Source: Nocardioides pinisoli (GTDB lineage: Bacteria; Actinomycetota; Actinomycetes; Propionibacteriales; Nocardioidaceae). From it: 64,000 nt of DNA. The notes beneath the pieces were generated by a model. The model was not told the DNA's origin and searched no databases. It saw only the letters and a list, made by a program, of their open reading frames with translations. Of this stretch, positions 35,453-43,965 are shown piece by piece. The first letter of the stretch is position 1, and the number at the start of each line of letters is the position of its first letter. The DNA lies in the NCBI RefSeq assembly GCF_024199985.1, contig NZ_JANARS010000003.1, positions 124,001 through 188,000 of the forward strand, in the 5' to 3' direction. The translations under genes were made by a program, and so were the position numbers.

Positions 35453-36099
35453 TTGCTCTCTCCCTTCGGAGCGGTCCAGCCCTGCTCGCGGGCGATCGCG
35501 AGACCGGCCAGCGAGGCGGGACCGGCGGCCGGCCCCTCGTCGGCGCGGTCGTCGGGGAAGCCCGCGAGCACGCGCTCCGCCTCGCGCCACGTGCACAGTC
35601 GCGGCCCGCGGGTGGAGTGGACCTCCCGGCCGGCGCGGAGGTCGTCGACGACCTGGACGGCCGACTCCGGCGTCTGGTTGTCCATGAACTCCCAGTTGAC
35701 CATCATCACCGGGGCGTAGTCGCACGCCGCGTTGCACTCGACGTGCTCGAGGGTGATCGAGCCGTCGGCGGTCGTCTCGTCGTTGCCGACGTCGAGGTGC
35801 TCCTTGAGCCGCTCGAAGATCAGGTCGCCCCCCATGACCGCGCACAGCGTGTTGGTGCAGACGCCGACGTGGTAGTCGCCGACCGGCTTGCGCTTGTACA
35901 TGGTGTAGAAGGTCGCGACCCCGTTGACCTCGGCGGCGCTGATCCCCAGCACCTCGGCACACGCCTCGATCCCCTCGGGGGTGACCCGACCCTCGACCGA
36001 CTGCACGAGGTGCAGCATCGGCAGCAGGCCGGAGCGCTTCTCCGGGTAGCGGTCCGCGATCTCGCGCAGCTCGGCCCAGGTCTTCTCGTCGAGACTCAT
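35449..36099 (-). CDS. nuoE: NADH-quinone oxidoreductase subunit E (2Fe-2S)
   Basis: A 216-residue thioredoxin-like 2Fe-2S subunit. Ligands are in [14 protein letters not shown] and [16 protein letters not shown]. The N-terminal helical part ([27 protein letters not shown]) is typical. The C-terminal 45 residues after the fold, ending in [11 protein letters not shown], extend beyond most homologues. GGGAGGAG precedes the ATG, which overlaps nuoD's stop. Confidence 0.94.
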   Translation of the reverse strand: MSLDEKTWAELREIADRYPEKRSGLLPMLHLVQSVEGRVTPEGIEACAEVLGISAAEVNGVATFYTMYKRKPVGDYHVGVCTNTLCAVMGGDLIFERLKEHLDVGNDETTADGSITLEHVECNAACDYAPVMMVNWEFMDNQTPESAVQVVDDLRAGREVHSTRGPRLCTWREAERVLAGFPDDRADEGPAAGPASLAGLAIAREQGWTAPKGESK

Positions 36100-37436
36100 C
36101 GGTCGACTCCTCCCATGACGGGGTCGATCGAGGCAATGGCGACGATGACGTCGGCGACCATGCCGCCTTCCGCCATCACGCTCGTCGCCTGCAGGTTGGT
36201 GAAGGACGGGTCGCGGAAGTGGGCGCGGAAGGGGCGCGTGCCGCCGTCGGAGACGACGTGGGCGCCCAGCTCGCCACGGGGCGACTCGATCGGGACGTAG
36301 GCCTGGCCGGTCGGGACCCGGAAACCCTCGGTCACCAGCTTGAAGTGGTGGATCAGCGCCTCCATGGACTCGCCCATGATGTGGCGGATGTGGTCGAGGC
36401 TGTTGCCCATGCCGTCGCTGCCGATGGCGAGCTGGCTGGGCCACGCGATCTTCTTGTCGCCCACCATCACGGGCGCGCCCTCGAGCCCGGCGAGGCGGTC
36501 GGCGCACTGCTCGACGATCTTGAGCGACTCCCACATCTCGTTGAGCCGGATGCGGAAGCGGCCGTAGGAGTCGGCGGTGTCCCAGGTCTGGACCTCGAAG
36601 TCGTAGTCCTCGTAGCCGCAGTAGGGCTGGGTCTTGCGCAGGTCCCAGGCGTAGCCGGTGGAGCGGAGCACCGGACCGGTCAGGCCGAGCGCCATGCAGC
36701 CGGCCAGGTCGAGGTGGCCCACGCCCTCGAGGCGGCCCTTGAAGATCGGGTTGGCGTTGCAGAGAGCGGCGTACTCCGGAAGGCGCTTCTTCATCAGGGC
36801 GATGAAGTCGCGGATCTCGTCGAGCGCACCGGGCGGCAGGTCCTGGGCGACGCCACCGGGACGGATGAACGCGTGGTTCATGCGCAGGCCGGTGATGAGC
36901 TCGAAGAGGTCGAGCACGAGCTCACGCTCGCGGAAGCCGATCGTCATGACCGTGAGGGCGCCGATCTCCATGCCGCCGGTCGCGATGGCGACCAGGTGGG
37001 AGGACATGCGGTTGAGCTCCATGAGGAGCACCCGCATGACCTGCGCCTTCTCGGGGATGTCGTCCTCGATGTCGAGGAGGCGCTCCACGCCCAGGACGTA
37101 GGTGGCCTCGTTGTAGAACGGGGAGAGGTAGTCCATGCGGGTGCAGAACGTCGTGCCCTGCACCCAGGAGCGGTACTCCATGTTCTTCTCGATGCCGGTG
37201 TGGAGGTAGCCGATGCCGCAGCGGGCCTCGGTGACCGTCTCGCCCTCGAGCTCGAGGATGAGCCGGAGCACGCCGTGGGTCGACGGGTGCTGGGGGCCCA
37301 TGTTGACCACGACCCGCTCCTCGGCGGACTCGCCGATGCTCTGCGTGACCGAGTCCCAGTCCTGGCCCGTGACGGTGAAGACGCGGCCCTGGCTGGTCTC
37401 GCCGGGCGCAGCGTAGAAGTCCTGCTCGGTGGTCAT
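36096..37436 (-). CDS. nuoD: NADH-quinone oxidoreductase subunit D
   Basis: A 446-residue quinone-site subunit of hydrogenase-like fold. [23 protein letters not shown] contains the conserved His of the quinone pocket; [15 protein letters not shown] and [12 protein letters not shown] are diagnostic. The last residues ([12 protein letters not shown]) are the usual family C-terminus. ATG 37436 follows copy 3 of the nuo element by two bases and has no other ribosome-binding sequence than the GGGGA within the element. Confidence 0.95.
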   Translation of the reverse strand: MTTEQDFYAAPGETSQGRVFTVTGQDWDSVTQSIGESAEERVVVNMGPQHPSTHGVLRLILELEGETVTEARCGIGYLHTGIEKNMEYRSWVQGTTFCTRMDYLSPFYNEATYVLGVERLLDIEDDIPEKAQVMRVLLMELNRMSSHLVAIATGGMEIGALTVMTIGFRERELVLDLFELITGLRMNHAFIRPGGVAQDLPPGALDEIRDFIALMKKRLPEYAALCNANPIFKGRLEGVGHLDLAGCMALGLTGPVLRSTGYAWDLRKTQPYCGYEDYDFEVQTWDTADSYGRFRIRLNEMWESLKIVEQCADRLAGLEGAPVMVGDKKIAWPSQLAIGSDGMGNSLDHIRHIMGESMEALIHHFKLVTEGFRVPTGQAYVPIESPRGELGAHVVSDGGTRPFRAHFRDPSFTNLQATSVMAEGGMVADVIVAIASIDPVMGGVDR

Positions 37437-37438
37437 TC

Positions 37439-37502
37439 CGGGGTCCCCGATCGATTGTTCGTGGAGGAGCGGAGCGGAGGATCGGAGAATCGAGTGGGGT
37501 GG
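37439..37502 (-). repeat. Nuo intergenic element, copy 3 (nuoC/nuoD)
   Basis: A 64-bp element filling the gap between the nuoC stop and the nuoD ATG. Ends CGGGGTCCCC and GGGGTGG as in the other copies, with the core slightly changed (GTGGAGGAGC, GGA, GCGGAGGATC). In RNA the stem TCGATTCTCCG pairs with CGAACAATCGA with two mismatches, one of them the C-C mismatch also seen in copies 1 and 2. Confidence 0.75.
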
Positions 37503-37506
37503 ATCA

Positions 37507-38358
37507 TCAGTTGTAGCTCCTGCGCTGGTCCGGCGGAGGGATGGACCCACCCTTGTACTCGACGGGGATGCCGCCGAGCGGGTAGTCCTTGCGCTGCGGG
37601 TGGCCCGGCCAGTCGTCCGGCATGAGCACCCGGGTCAGAGCGGGGTGACCATCGAAGATCAGCCCGAACATGTCGTAGGTCTCGCGCTCGTGCCAGTCGA
37701 GCGTCGGGTAGATGCTCACCAGGCTCGGCACATGGGGGTCGCTGTCGGGCGCGCTGACCTCGACGCGGATGCGCCGGTTGTGGGTCATCGACGCCAGGTG
37801 GTAGACGGCGTGCAGCTCGCGACCGGTGTCGTCGGGGTAGTGGACGCCGCTGACGCCGGCGCAGAACTCGAAGCGCAGCGCCTCGTCGTCGCGGAGCATC
37901 TGCGCCACGAAGGGCAGGTCCTCGCGGCGCACGTGGAAGGTGATCTCGCCGCGGTGCACCACGACGCTCTCGATGGCCGAGGTGAGCTCGGTGGCCTCGA
38001 GACGCGCCTCGAGCGCGCCCGCGACCTCGTCGAACCAGCCGCCGTAGGGCTTCGCCGACGGCGCCGGGAAGACCGTGGCGCTGACCAGCCCGCCGTAGCC
38101 GGAGGTGTCGCCGGTGCCGGTCACGCCGAACATGCCGCGGCGCTCGCCCACCGCCCGCACCTCGCCGGTGGGGGCCGGGACGTTCTCCGGCGACTGCTCG
38201 GGCGCCGGCTGCTCGACGCCGCTGCCGGTGCCGGTGCCGGACTTGGCCTTCTCGAGGTTGCGCTCCTCGGCCGGTCGCGCGGCCTCGTTGTTGTCCGTCT
38301 TGTCGTCGGACTCGTCCGCGGCCTTGCCGGCCGCCTTCTCGTCGGGCTTGTCGGTCAC
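37507..38358 (-). CDS. nuoC: NADH-quinone oxidoreductase subunit C
   Basis: A 283-residue peripheral-arm subunit. The fold starts near residue 100; [50 protein letters not shown] is recognisable in pieces as the 30-kDa subunit signature. The first 70 residues are Ala/Glu/Lys/Pro-rich and low-complexity, an actinobacterial extension. GTG 38358 overlaps the nuoB stop by four bases. Confidence 0.94.
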   Translation of the reverse strand: MTDKPDEKAAGKAADESDDKTDNNEAARPAEERNLEKAKSGTGTGSGVEQPAPEQSPENVPAPTGEVRAVGERRGMFGVTGTGDTSGYGGLVSATVFPAPSAKPYGGWFDEVAGALEARLEATELTSAIESVVVHRGEITFHVRREDLPFVAQMLRDDEALRFEFCAGVSGVHYPDDTGRELHAVYHLASMTHNRRIRVEVSAPDSDPHVPSLVSIYPTLDWHERETYDMFGLIFDGHPALTRVLMPDDWPGHPQRKDYPLGGIPVEYKGGSIPPPDQRRSYN

Positions 38359-38909
38359 CGCAGCAGGCCCTTCATCTCCGAGGTGGGCAGGGCGCGCAGC
38401 GCGGCGGTCTCGAGCTCGGCGACCTCGTCACGACGGTTGGCACCCAGCTTGGTCTGCTGGACCTGGTCGTGGAGCTTGAGGATCGCGTCGATGAGCATCT
38501 CCGGGCGCGGCGGGCAGCCGGGGAGGTACATGTCGACCGGCACGACGTGGTCGACGCCCTGGACGATCGCGTAGTTGTTGAACATGCCGCCCGACGAGGC
38601 GCAGACGCCCATCGCGAGGACCCACTTGGGCTCGGGCATCTGGTCGTAGATCTGGCGCAGGACCGGGGCCATCTTCTGGCTGACCCGCCCGGCCACGATC
38701 ATCAGGTCGGCCTGGCGCGGGCTGGCCCGGAAGACCTCCATGCCGAAGCGCGCGAGGTCGTACTTGGGGCCGCCGGTGGTCATCATCTCGATGGCGCAGC
38801 AGGCCAGGCCGAAGGTGGCCGGCCAGAACGACGCCTTGCGCATGTAGCCCGCGACCCCCTCGACGGTGGTCAGCAGGACGCCGCTCGGCAGCTTCTCTTC
38901 CAGTCCCAT
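38355..38909 (-). CDS. nuoB: NADH-quinone oxidoreductase subunit B (cluster N2)
   Basis: A 184-residue 4Fe-4S subunit. [11 protein letters not shown] gives the tandem Cys pair, then [11 protein letters not shown] and [11 protein letters not shown] supply the other ligands of cluster N2, the electron donor to quinone. Regular length. GAGGGAGAG sits six bases upstream of ATG 38909. Confidence 0.95.
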   Translation of the reverse strand: MGLEEKLPSGVLLTTVEGVAGYMRKASFWPATFGLACCAIEMMTTGGPKYDLARFGMEVFRASPRQADLMIVAGRVSQKMAPVLRQIYDQMPEPKWVLAMGVCASSGGMFNNYAIVQGVDHVVPVDMYLPGCPPRPEMLIDAILKLHDQVQQTKLGANRRDEVAELETAALRALPTSEMKGLLR

Positions 38910-38967
38910 CTCAACTCTCCCTCTGAGGGTCGTGAGGCGCGTGCAGTGCCAAGGCGGAGGAGGGAAA

Positions 38968-39000
38968 ACGACCTTCAGCGGAGCGCAGCGGAGCGGTCGT
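38968..39000 (-). repeat. Diverged nuo intergenic element, copy 4 (nuoA/nuoB)
   Basis: In the 132-bp nuoA-nuoB gap, ACGACC and GGTCGT form a perfect 6-bp stem around a loop holding the same GCTCCGCTGCGCTCC core as the other copies. The flanking CCCC/GGGG ends are missing. The rest of the gap (38910-38967, 39001-39041) shows only a GGAGGAGGG-like run at 38956-38964. Confidence 0.5.
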
Positions 39001-39041
39001 CGACCGACGACAACGCGGGCAATGTGCGGGCATCACGGTCC

Positions 39042-39401
39042 TCAGTCCCAATCCAGTCCGCCGCGACGCCAAACGTAGGCGTAGGCCACGAACACAGTCG
39101 CAATGAACAGGACCATCTCGACGAGGCCGAAGAGGGCCATCTGGTCGAAGTGGACGGCCCACGGGTAGAGGAAGATGATCTCGATGTCGAAGACGATGAA
39201 GAGCATCGCGGTGATGAAGTACTTCACCGGGATCCTGCCGCCGCCGACGGGCTGCGGCGTCGGCTCGATGCCGCACTCGTAGGAGTCGAGCTTGGCCCGG
39301 TTGTAGCGCTTGGGACCCACGACGGCGCTCATGATCACGGAGAAGACCGCGAACCCCGTCGCGATGAGTGCCAGCGCCAGGACCGGCGTGTAGAGCTCCA
39401 T
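39042..39401 (-). CDS. nuoA: NADH-quinone oxidoreductase subunit A
   Basis: A 119-residue subunit with three membrane helices. KLDSYECGIEPTPQP is the conserved loop containing the Cys used as an active/deactive marker in other complex I, and FIVFDIEIIFLYPWAV holds the conserved Asp/Glu. First gene of nuoA-N. ATG 39401 has GGGAAGG seven bases upstream; an in-frame extension reading MSRGHRPSRAW is not family-like. Confidence 0.95.
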   Translation of the reverse strand: MELYTPVLALALIATGFAVFSVIMSAVVGPKRYNRAKLDSYECGIEPTPQPVGGGRIPVKYFITAMLFIVFDIEIIFLYPWAVHFDQMALFGLVEMVLFIATVFVAYAYVWRRGGLDWD

Positions 39402-39496
39402 CGCTTCCCTTCCCATGGACCTGCGCCACGCCCTGCTGGGCCTGTGCCCTCGAGACATGTGCCCTTGTGAACGGCTTCACGAGTGGCGCGGGCCAC

Positions 39497-39526
39497 AGTC
39501 TAGGACTCCGGTGCGGCGTGCGTCAC
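39497..39526 (-). promoter_or_regulatory. Candidate nuo operon promoter
   Basis: On the minus strand GTGACG, 18 bases, TAGACT, leaving a leader of about 90 bases before nuoA. The rest of the 39402-39606 gap contains no gene. Confidence 0.4.
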
Positions 39527-39606
39527 GTGGGGGTGCGGACTCGTTCGTACGTCTCTGACGAGCGCAATTCGGTGATGCGAGCGTGTCCTAAATCACCGGC
39601 GGGAGG

Positions 39607-40296
39607 TCACGCAGTGGCGCGGTGCAGGGCGACGATGCCGCCCGTGAGGTTGCGCCACTCGGGCCGCTGCCAGCCGGCCTCGGCGACCATCGCCGCGAGT
39701 CCCTCCTGGTCGGGCCAGGCCCGGATCGACTCGGCGAGGTAGACGTAGGCGTCGGCCGCGCTCGCGGTGAGCGAGGCGATGCGGGGCAGCGCCTGCATGA
39801 AGCCGTCGAGGTAGAGCGTGCGGAGGGCGCCGTTGGTGGGGGTGCTGAACTCGCACACGACGAGGCGGCCCCCGGGCCGGGTGACGCGGAGCATCTCCTT
39901 GAGCCCGGCGACCGGGTCGACGAAGTTGCGCAGGCCGTAGGAGATGGTCACCGCGTCGAAGGTGTCGTCCAGGAACGGCAGGCGGGTGCCGTCGCCCGCG
40001 ACGAAGGGCAGCGAGGGCCGGTCCTTCTTCCCCTGCTGGAGCATGCCGACCGAGAAGTCGCACGGGACGGCGGTGGCCCCGTGGGCGCCGAAGGGCTCGC
40101 TCGAGCACCCCGTGCCAGCGGCGAGGTCGAGCACCAGGTCGCCGCGCTGCGGCGCCACCGCGTCGACCATCGCGCGGCGCCAGGTGCGCTGGATGCCGGC
40201 GGTCATGAGGTCGTTGGTGAGGTCGTAGCGCTTGGCCACGGTGTCGAACATGCGACGTACGTCGGTCGGTTGCTTGTCCAGGTCAGCACGGGCCAC
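39607..40296 (-). CDS. menG: Demethylmenaquinone methyltransferase
   Basis: A 229-residue SAM methyltransferase. [22 protein letters not shown] at the start, VLDLAAGTG as SAM motif [12 protein letters not shown] and [19 protein letters not shown] are all signature stretches of the UbiE/MenG family. It adds the last methyl group to demethylmenaquinone at the membrane surface. Just upstream of the nuo operon in the same direction. GTG 40296 has a leaderless -10 box. Confidence 0.93.
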   Translation of the reverse strand: MARADLDKQPTDVRRMFDTVAKRYDLTNDLMTAGIQRTWRRAMVDAVAPQRGDLVLDLAAGTGCSSEPFGAHGATAVPCDFSVGMLQQGKKDRPSLPFVAGDGTRLPFLDDTFDAVTISYGLRNFVDPVAGLKEMLRVTRPGGRLVVCEFSTPTNGALRTLYLDGFMQALPRIASLTASAADAYVYLAESIRAWPDQEGLAAMVAEAGWQRPEWRNLTGGIVALHRATA

Positions 40297-40302
40297 GCCG
40301 CG

Positions 40303-40308
40303 AGCGTA
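40303..40308 (-). promoter_or_regulatory. -10 box TACGCT for menG
   Basis: TACGCT on the minus strand six bases before GTG 40296; leaderless spacing. Confidence 0.5.
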
Positions 40309-40398
40309 GGCGTCCGATCCTCGGGAGGCGCAACGCGGGGGTGTCGTCGTACGTCCCTATGATCACCACGTCTATGGCTTCCCCGGGGGAGGACCCAC

Positions 40399-41394
40399 AT
40401 GTCACGTCACCGCGCTCCTGCGCTCGTCCTGGCGCTGCTCTGCGCCCTGACCGTCCTCAGCGGGGTGTCCGCGAGCGGGTCCGCCTCCGCAGCGCCGGCG
40501 ACGCGCGCCGCCTTCGCCCCGATGCAGCTCGGCGACTCCGGCTGGCGGGTGCGGGTGCTGCAGAGCCGGCTGCACCAGCTCGACCTGCACTCCGAGGTCG
40601 TGACCAGCCGGTTCGACCGGGAGACCCGCGACGGCGTCGCGACCTTCCAGCGCCGCCGCGGCTGGACCGCCGACGGCGTCGTGGACGAGCGCACCTGGCT
40701 CAAGATCGTCAGCCTGACGACCGAGCCGACGACCGAGGCGCTGCACAACGTCTACACCCCCGGCAAGCCCTTGCTGCAGCGCGGCGACACGGGCATGTGG
40801 GTGCGCCAGGTGCAGGCCCGGCTCGTGCAGGTCCGCTGGTACGACGCCCGCGTCACCGGTCGCTACACGCAGGCGACGGTCGAGGCGGTGGAGGGCTTCC
40901 AGGCCAAGCGCCGGATCCCGGTCACCGGCGCGGTCGACCGCCGCACGCTCGAGCGGCTGAAGGCGATGACCCGGACGCCGACGAAGGCCGAGCTCTTCAA
41001 CATCGTGCCCACCGGGCCGGCCCTCGACCCGCGCTGCCTGACGGGGCGGGCCATGTGCGTCGACAAGACGTCGCGCTCGCTGCGCTGGGTGGTCGACGGC
41101 GCGGTGCTCAGGACGGTCGAGGTGCGCTTCGGGTCGGACGAGCTGCCCACGCGTGAGGGGGCCTTCTCGGTCTTCCGCAAGTCGCGCGACCACGTCTCGA
41201 GCCTCTACAACACCCCGATGCCCTACGCCATGTTCTTCTCGGGCGGCCAGGCGGTGCACTACTCCCCCGACTTCGCCGCCAACGGCTACAACGGGGCGTC
41301 GCACGGCTGCGTCAACGTGCGCGACCGCGCCGCCGTCGCCTGGCTGTTCGACCAGGTCAGGCTCGGCGACAAGGTGATCGTCTACCGCTCCTGA
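40399..41394 (+). CDS. Secreted L,D-transpeptidase with two peptidoglycan-binding domains
   Basis: A 331-residue exported protein: signal peptide (residues 1-32, ending ASA-AP), two peptidoglycan-binding type 1 domains (about 43-105 and 122-190, each with a GDSGWRVRVLQ or GDTGMWVRQVQ strand-helix), and a C-terminal YkuD domain with HYSPDF and the active-site SHGCVNV (catalytic Cys304). It forms 3-3 crosslinks in cell-wall peptidoglycan or attaches proteins to it. GGGGGAGGA precedes the ATG. The domain order differs from mycobacterial Ldt enzymes, which carry Ig-like domains instead. Confidence 0.92.
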   Translation: MSRHRAPALVLALLCALTVLSGVSASGSASAAPATRAAFAPMQLGDSGWRVRVLQSRLHQLDLHSEVVTSRFDRETRDGVATFQRRRGWTADGVVDERTWLKIVSLTTEPTTEALHNVYTPGKPLLQRGDTGMWVRQVQARLVQVRWYDARVTGRYTQATVEAVEGFQAKRRIPVTGAVDRRTLERLKAMTRTPTKAELFNIVPTGPALDPRCLTGRAMCVDKTSRSLRWVVDGAVLRTVEVRFGSDELPTREGAFSVFRKSRDHVSSLYNTPMPYAMFFSGGQAVHYSPDFAANGYNGASHGCVNVRDRAAVAWLFDQVRLGDKVIVYRS

Positions 41395-41399
41395 GCGAG

Positions 41400-41415
41400 C
41401 CGGCTCAGGAGCCGG
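41400..41415. terminator. Short hairpin at convergent gene ends
   Basis: CCGGCT, loop CAGG, AGCCGG, lying just past the transpeptidase stop and covering the stop codon of the minus-strand gene. No T-tract. Confidence 0.3.
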
Positions 41416-42592
41416 GGCTGCCGGCGAGCGAGAAGGCCGAGTCCAGCCCGTCGCCCGCCCGGCCGCGCCGCGGGAGGGACACCGAGGCGGTCTCGGGCTG
41501 AGGGGCCGCCGGCACGTCGACCACCGCGTGCTCGCGCGACAGCTCGAGCCGGACGGCGGGGTGGTGCGCGACCCGTCCGAGGCGGAAGCCGAGGGTGGTC
41601 GCCAGCGCACTGACCCGGCGGTGGACGCGGGCGTCCATCACGAGCACGCGCAGCCGGTCGCCCCACCAGGGCTTCAGGGCGGTGACCTCGGCCGCGAGCT
41701 TGCGTTCCTTGGAGCCGAGCCGCGCCTCGGCGACCAGGGCGGACGCGGCGTCGAGGACCTCACGGGGCGTCTCGTGCCACGGCGCGCCGTCGATCGTGCC
41801 CGCCTCGAGCAGGTCCTCCAGCACCCGGGCCGCCACGTGGTCGAGCAGCACGTGGGTCGGCGACACGTGGGCGAGGGCCGCCTCGAGCTGCTCGGGGGTC
41901 TCGACCCAGGCGAGGGTGCACCCCGAGGTGAGGTGGGCGTCGCGCGCCACCGTGGTGAAGCGGTCGGTCGCCTCGCCGGTCAGCAGGACGACGTCGTGGC
42001 CGGTGAGGTCGGAGAGGGCGCCGGAGCACTCGGGGCGGAAGAGCCATGCCTCGCTCTTCTCCCGCGGCAGGCCGAGCACCGGCGCCGAGGAGGACCCGGC
42101 ACGCGCGCCGGCGACCCAGGCCAGCAGGTCGGGCTGGCGCTTGCGACGCTCGAGCCCCATCCCGCGCAGGCGCTCCCAGGAGCGGTCGTCGCACTCGAAC
42201 AGCTGGGCGTCGGCCAGGGCCGCGCGTCGCAGCAGCGACAGGCGGCTCTCGTCGTCGACGACGACGAGTCGCACCTGCACCTCGTCGAGGAGCCGGCCCA
42301 CCTCGCTCGGATCGAGGTGCTCGGGCAGGAGCAGCGGCACGGCGCCGGCGACCCGCGTGGCGAGCTCGAGCTCGAGCTGGCGGACGCCGGTCGGGACCCG
42401 GATGACGACTACCTGGCCCGGGTTGACGCCCGCCTCGATCATGCCGGCGGCGCCGTCGATGACCCGGCGGTAGAGCTCGTTCCACGTCAGCGTGGTCCAC
42501 GACCCGTCGCGCACCTCCGTCACGGCGACCTCGAGAGCACGGTTGCGCGCGTGGCGCTCCAACCGGACGAGAGGAGATTCGTGGGCAGGCAC
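41405..42592 (-). CDS. Degenerate AMP-binding (acyl-CoA synthetase-like) protein
   Basis: A 395-residue protein that follows the N-terminal half of long-chain acyl-CoA synthetases: WTTLTWNELYRRVIDGAAGMIEAGVNPGQVVVIRVPTGVRQLE at the start (usual first subdomain), then HDVVLLTGEATDRF, an ETPEQLEAALAHVSPTHVL segment and a helical KLAAEVTALKPWWGDRLRVLV region. The ATP-binding P-loop (SSGTTGxPKG), the YGxTE motif and the C-terminal lid domain are all missing, so it is unlikely to be catalytic. The frame is intact, arguing for a kept, repurposed function such as regulation or lipid binding. GTG 42592; a TAGGAG box lies seven bases upstream. Confidence 0.7.
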   Translation of the reverse strand: MPAHESPLVRLERHARNRALEVAVTEVRDGSWTTLTWNELYRRVIDGAAGMIEAGVNPGQVVVIRVPTGVRQLELELATRVAGAVPLLLPEHLDPSEVGRLLDEVQVRLVVVDDESRLSLLRRAALADAQLFECDDRSWERLRGMGLERRKRQPDLLAWVAGARAGSSSAPVLGLPREKSEAWLFRPECSGALSDLTGHDVVLLTGEATDRFTTVARDAHLTSGCTLAWVETPEQLEAALAHVSPTHVLLDHVAARVLEDLLEAGTIDGAPWHETPREVLDAASALVAEARLGSKERKLAAEVTALKPWWGDRLRVLVMDARVHRRVSALATTLGFRLGRVAHHPAVRLELSREHAVVDVPAAPQPETASVSLPRRGRAGDGLDSAFSLAGSPGS

Positions 42593-42698
42593 GTGCGGGC
42601 TCCTAGGCTGTGTCGGTTACCGAGGCAACCTAGGTGACGTACGCCTCTCCTGTTCGCCGTTTGGACGATCTGTCGTCCCCGCCCTGCACGTCTCGGCG

Positions 42699-42704
42699 TA
42701 GGCT
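42699..42704 (+). promoter_or_regulatory. -10 box TAGGCT for menF
   Basis: TAGGCT eight bases before GTG 42713, with no ribosome-binding sequence between. Confidence 0.4.
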
Positions 42705-42712
42705 CCCCCCTC

Positions 42713-43954
42713 GTGACGACCCCCGCGTCCGCCTCCACCCCGCCGCTCGTCGTGCGGACCGTCCCGGTGGACCCGGCGGCCCTCTCCCTCCTCGACCTGC
42801 TGCCCCGGCACGAGCCCGTCAGCTGGCTGCGCCGCGGCGAGGGCCTGGTCGGCTGGGGCGTGGCCGCACGCCTGGAGACGTCGGGTCCGACCCGCTTCAG
42901 CGACGCGGTGAAGTGGTGGTCGGAGACCGTCGCGCGCGCCGACGTCGAGGACCAGGTCGTGGAGCCGGGCACGGGACTGGTCTCCTTCGGCGCCTTCGCG
43001 TTCGCCGACGAGCCCGGCGACTCCGTGCTCGTCGTCCCCCAGGTCGTCGTCGGGCGACGCGGCGACCGGGCCTGGCTGACGACCGTCTCGGTCGAGGCGC
43101 CGGCGCTCGAGCCCGCGCCCGCTCCCGAGCCGCCCGTCGGGCTCGTCTTCTCCGACGGCGCCCGCAACGGCGAGGAGTGGATGTCGGTCGTGGCCGAGGC
43201 GGTCCGGCGCATCTCGTCCGGCGACCTGGAGAAGGTCGTCCTCGCCCGCGACCTCATCGCCACCACCGACGAGCCGCTCGACGTCCGCTGGCCGCTGCAC
43301 CGGCTCGCCGCCCAGTACGAGATGTGCTGGACGTTCCACGTCGACGGGCTCTTCGGCGCCACTCCCGAGATGCTCGTGCGCCGCGAGCGCGGCCTGGTGA
43401 CCTCCCGCGTGCTGGCCGGCACGATCCGGCGTACGGGTGACGACGAGCGCGACCTCGCCCTCGCCGCCACCCTGGCCCGCTCGTCGAAGGACCTCGAGGA
43501 GCACGAGTACGCCGTGCGCTCGGTCGCCGACGCCCTGGAGCCGCACTGCTCGTCGATGAACGTGCCGGAGGCGCCGTTCGTCCTCCACCTGCCCAACGTC
43601 ATGCACCTGGCCACCGACGTCAACGGCGTCGTCCACGACGACGCGACGTCGCTGCAGCTCGCCGAGTCGCTGCACCCGTCGGCGGCGGTGGGCGGCACCC
43701 CGACGACCGAGGCGACGCGCCTCATCGACGAGATCGAGGGCATGCCGCGCGACCGCTACGCCGGACCCGTCGGCTGGATGGACGCCTCCGGCGACGGCGA
43801 GTGGGGCATCGCGCTGCGCTCCGCGATGGTCACCGAGGGCGGCGTCCGGCTCTTCGCCGGCTGCGGCATCGTGGCGAGCTCGGACCCCGAGGCGGAGCTC
43901 GCCGAGTCGCAGGCGAAGTTCGTGCCCGTGCGCGACGCGCTCGGCGCCGGCTGA
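42713..43954 (+). CDS. menF: Isochorismate synthase
   Basis: A 413-residue chorismate-binding enzyme. The catalytic C-terminal domain shows DLEKVVLARDL, TPEMLVRRERGLVTSRVLAGTIRR, SSKDLEEHEYAVRSV, LHPSAAVGGTPTTEA and PRDRYAGPVGWMDASGDGEWGIALRSA, the block order of MenF/EntC. It turns chorismate to isochorismate, the first step to menaquinone. Since menD-menC-menE and menA are close by, MenF is preferred over a siderophore or salicylate role. Start at GTG 42713. Confidence 0.92.
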   Translation: MTTPASASTPPLVVRTVPVDPAALSLLDLLPRHEPVSWLRRGEGLVGWGVAARLETSGPTRFSDAVKWWSETVARADVEDQVVEPGTGLVSFGAFAFADEPGDSVLVVPQVVVGRRGDRAWLTTVSVEAPALEPAPAPEPPVGLVFSDGARNGEEWMSVVAEAVRRISSGDLEKVVLARDLIATTDEPLDVRWPLHRLAAQYEMCWTFHVDGLFGATPEMLVRRERGLVTSRVLAGTIRRTGDDERDLALAATLARSSKDLEEHEYAVRSVADALEPHCSSMNVPEAPFVLHLPNVMHLATDVNGVVHDDATSLQLAESLHPSAAVGGTPTTEATRLIDEIEGMPRDRYAGPVGWMDASGDGEWGIALRSAMVTEGGVRLFAGCGIVASSDPEAELAESQAKFVPVRDALGAG

Positions 43955-43965
43955 CCCAGGAGTCG

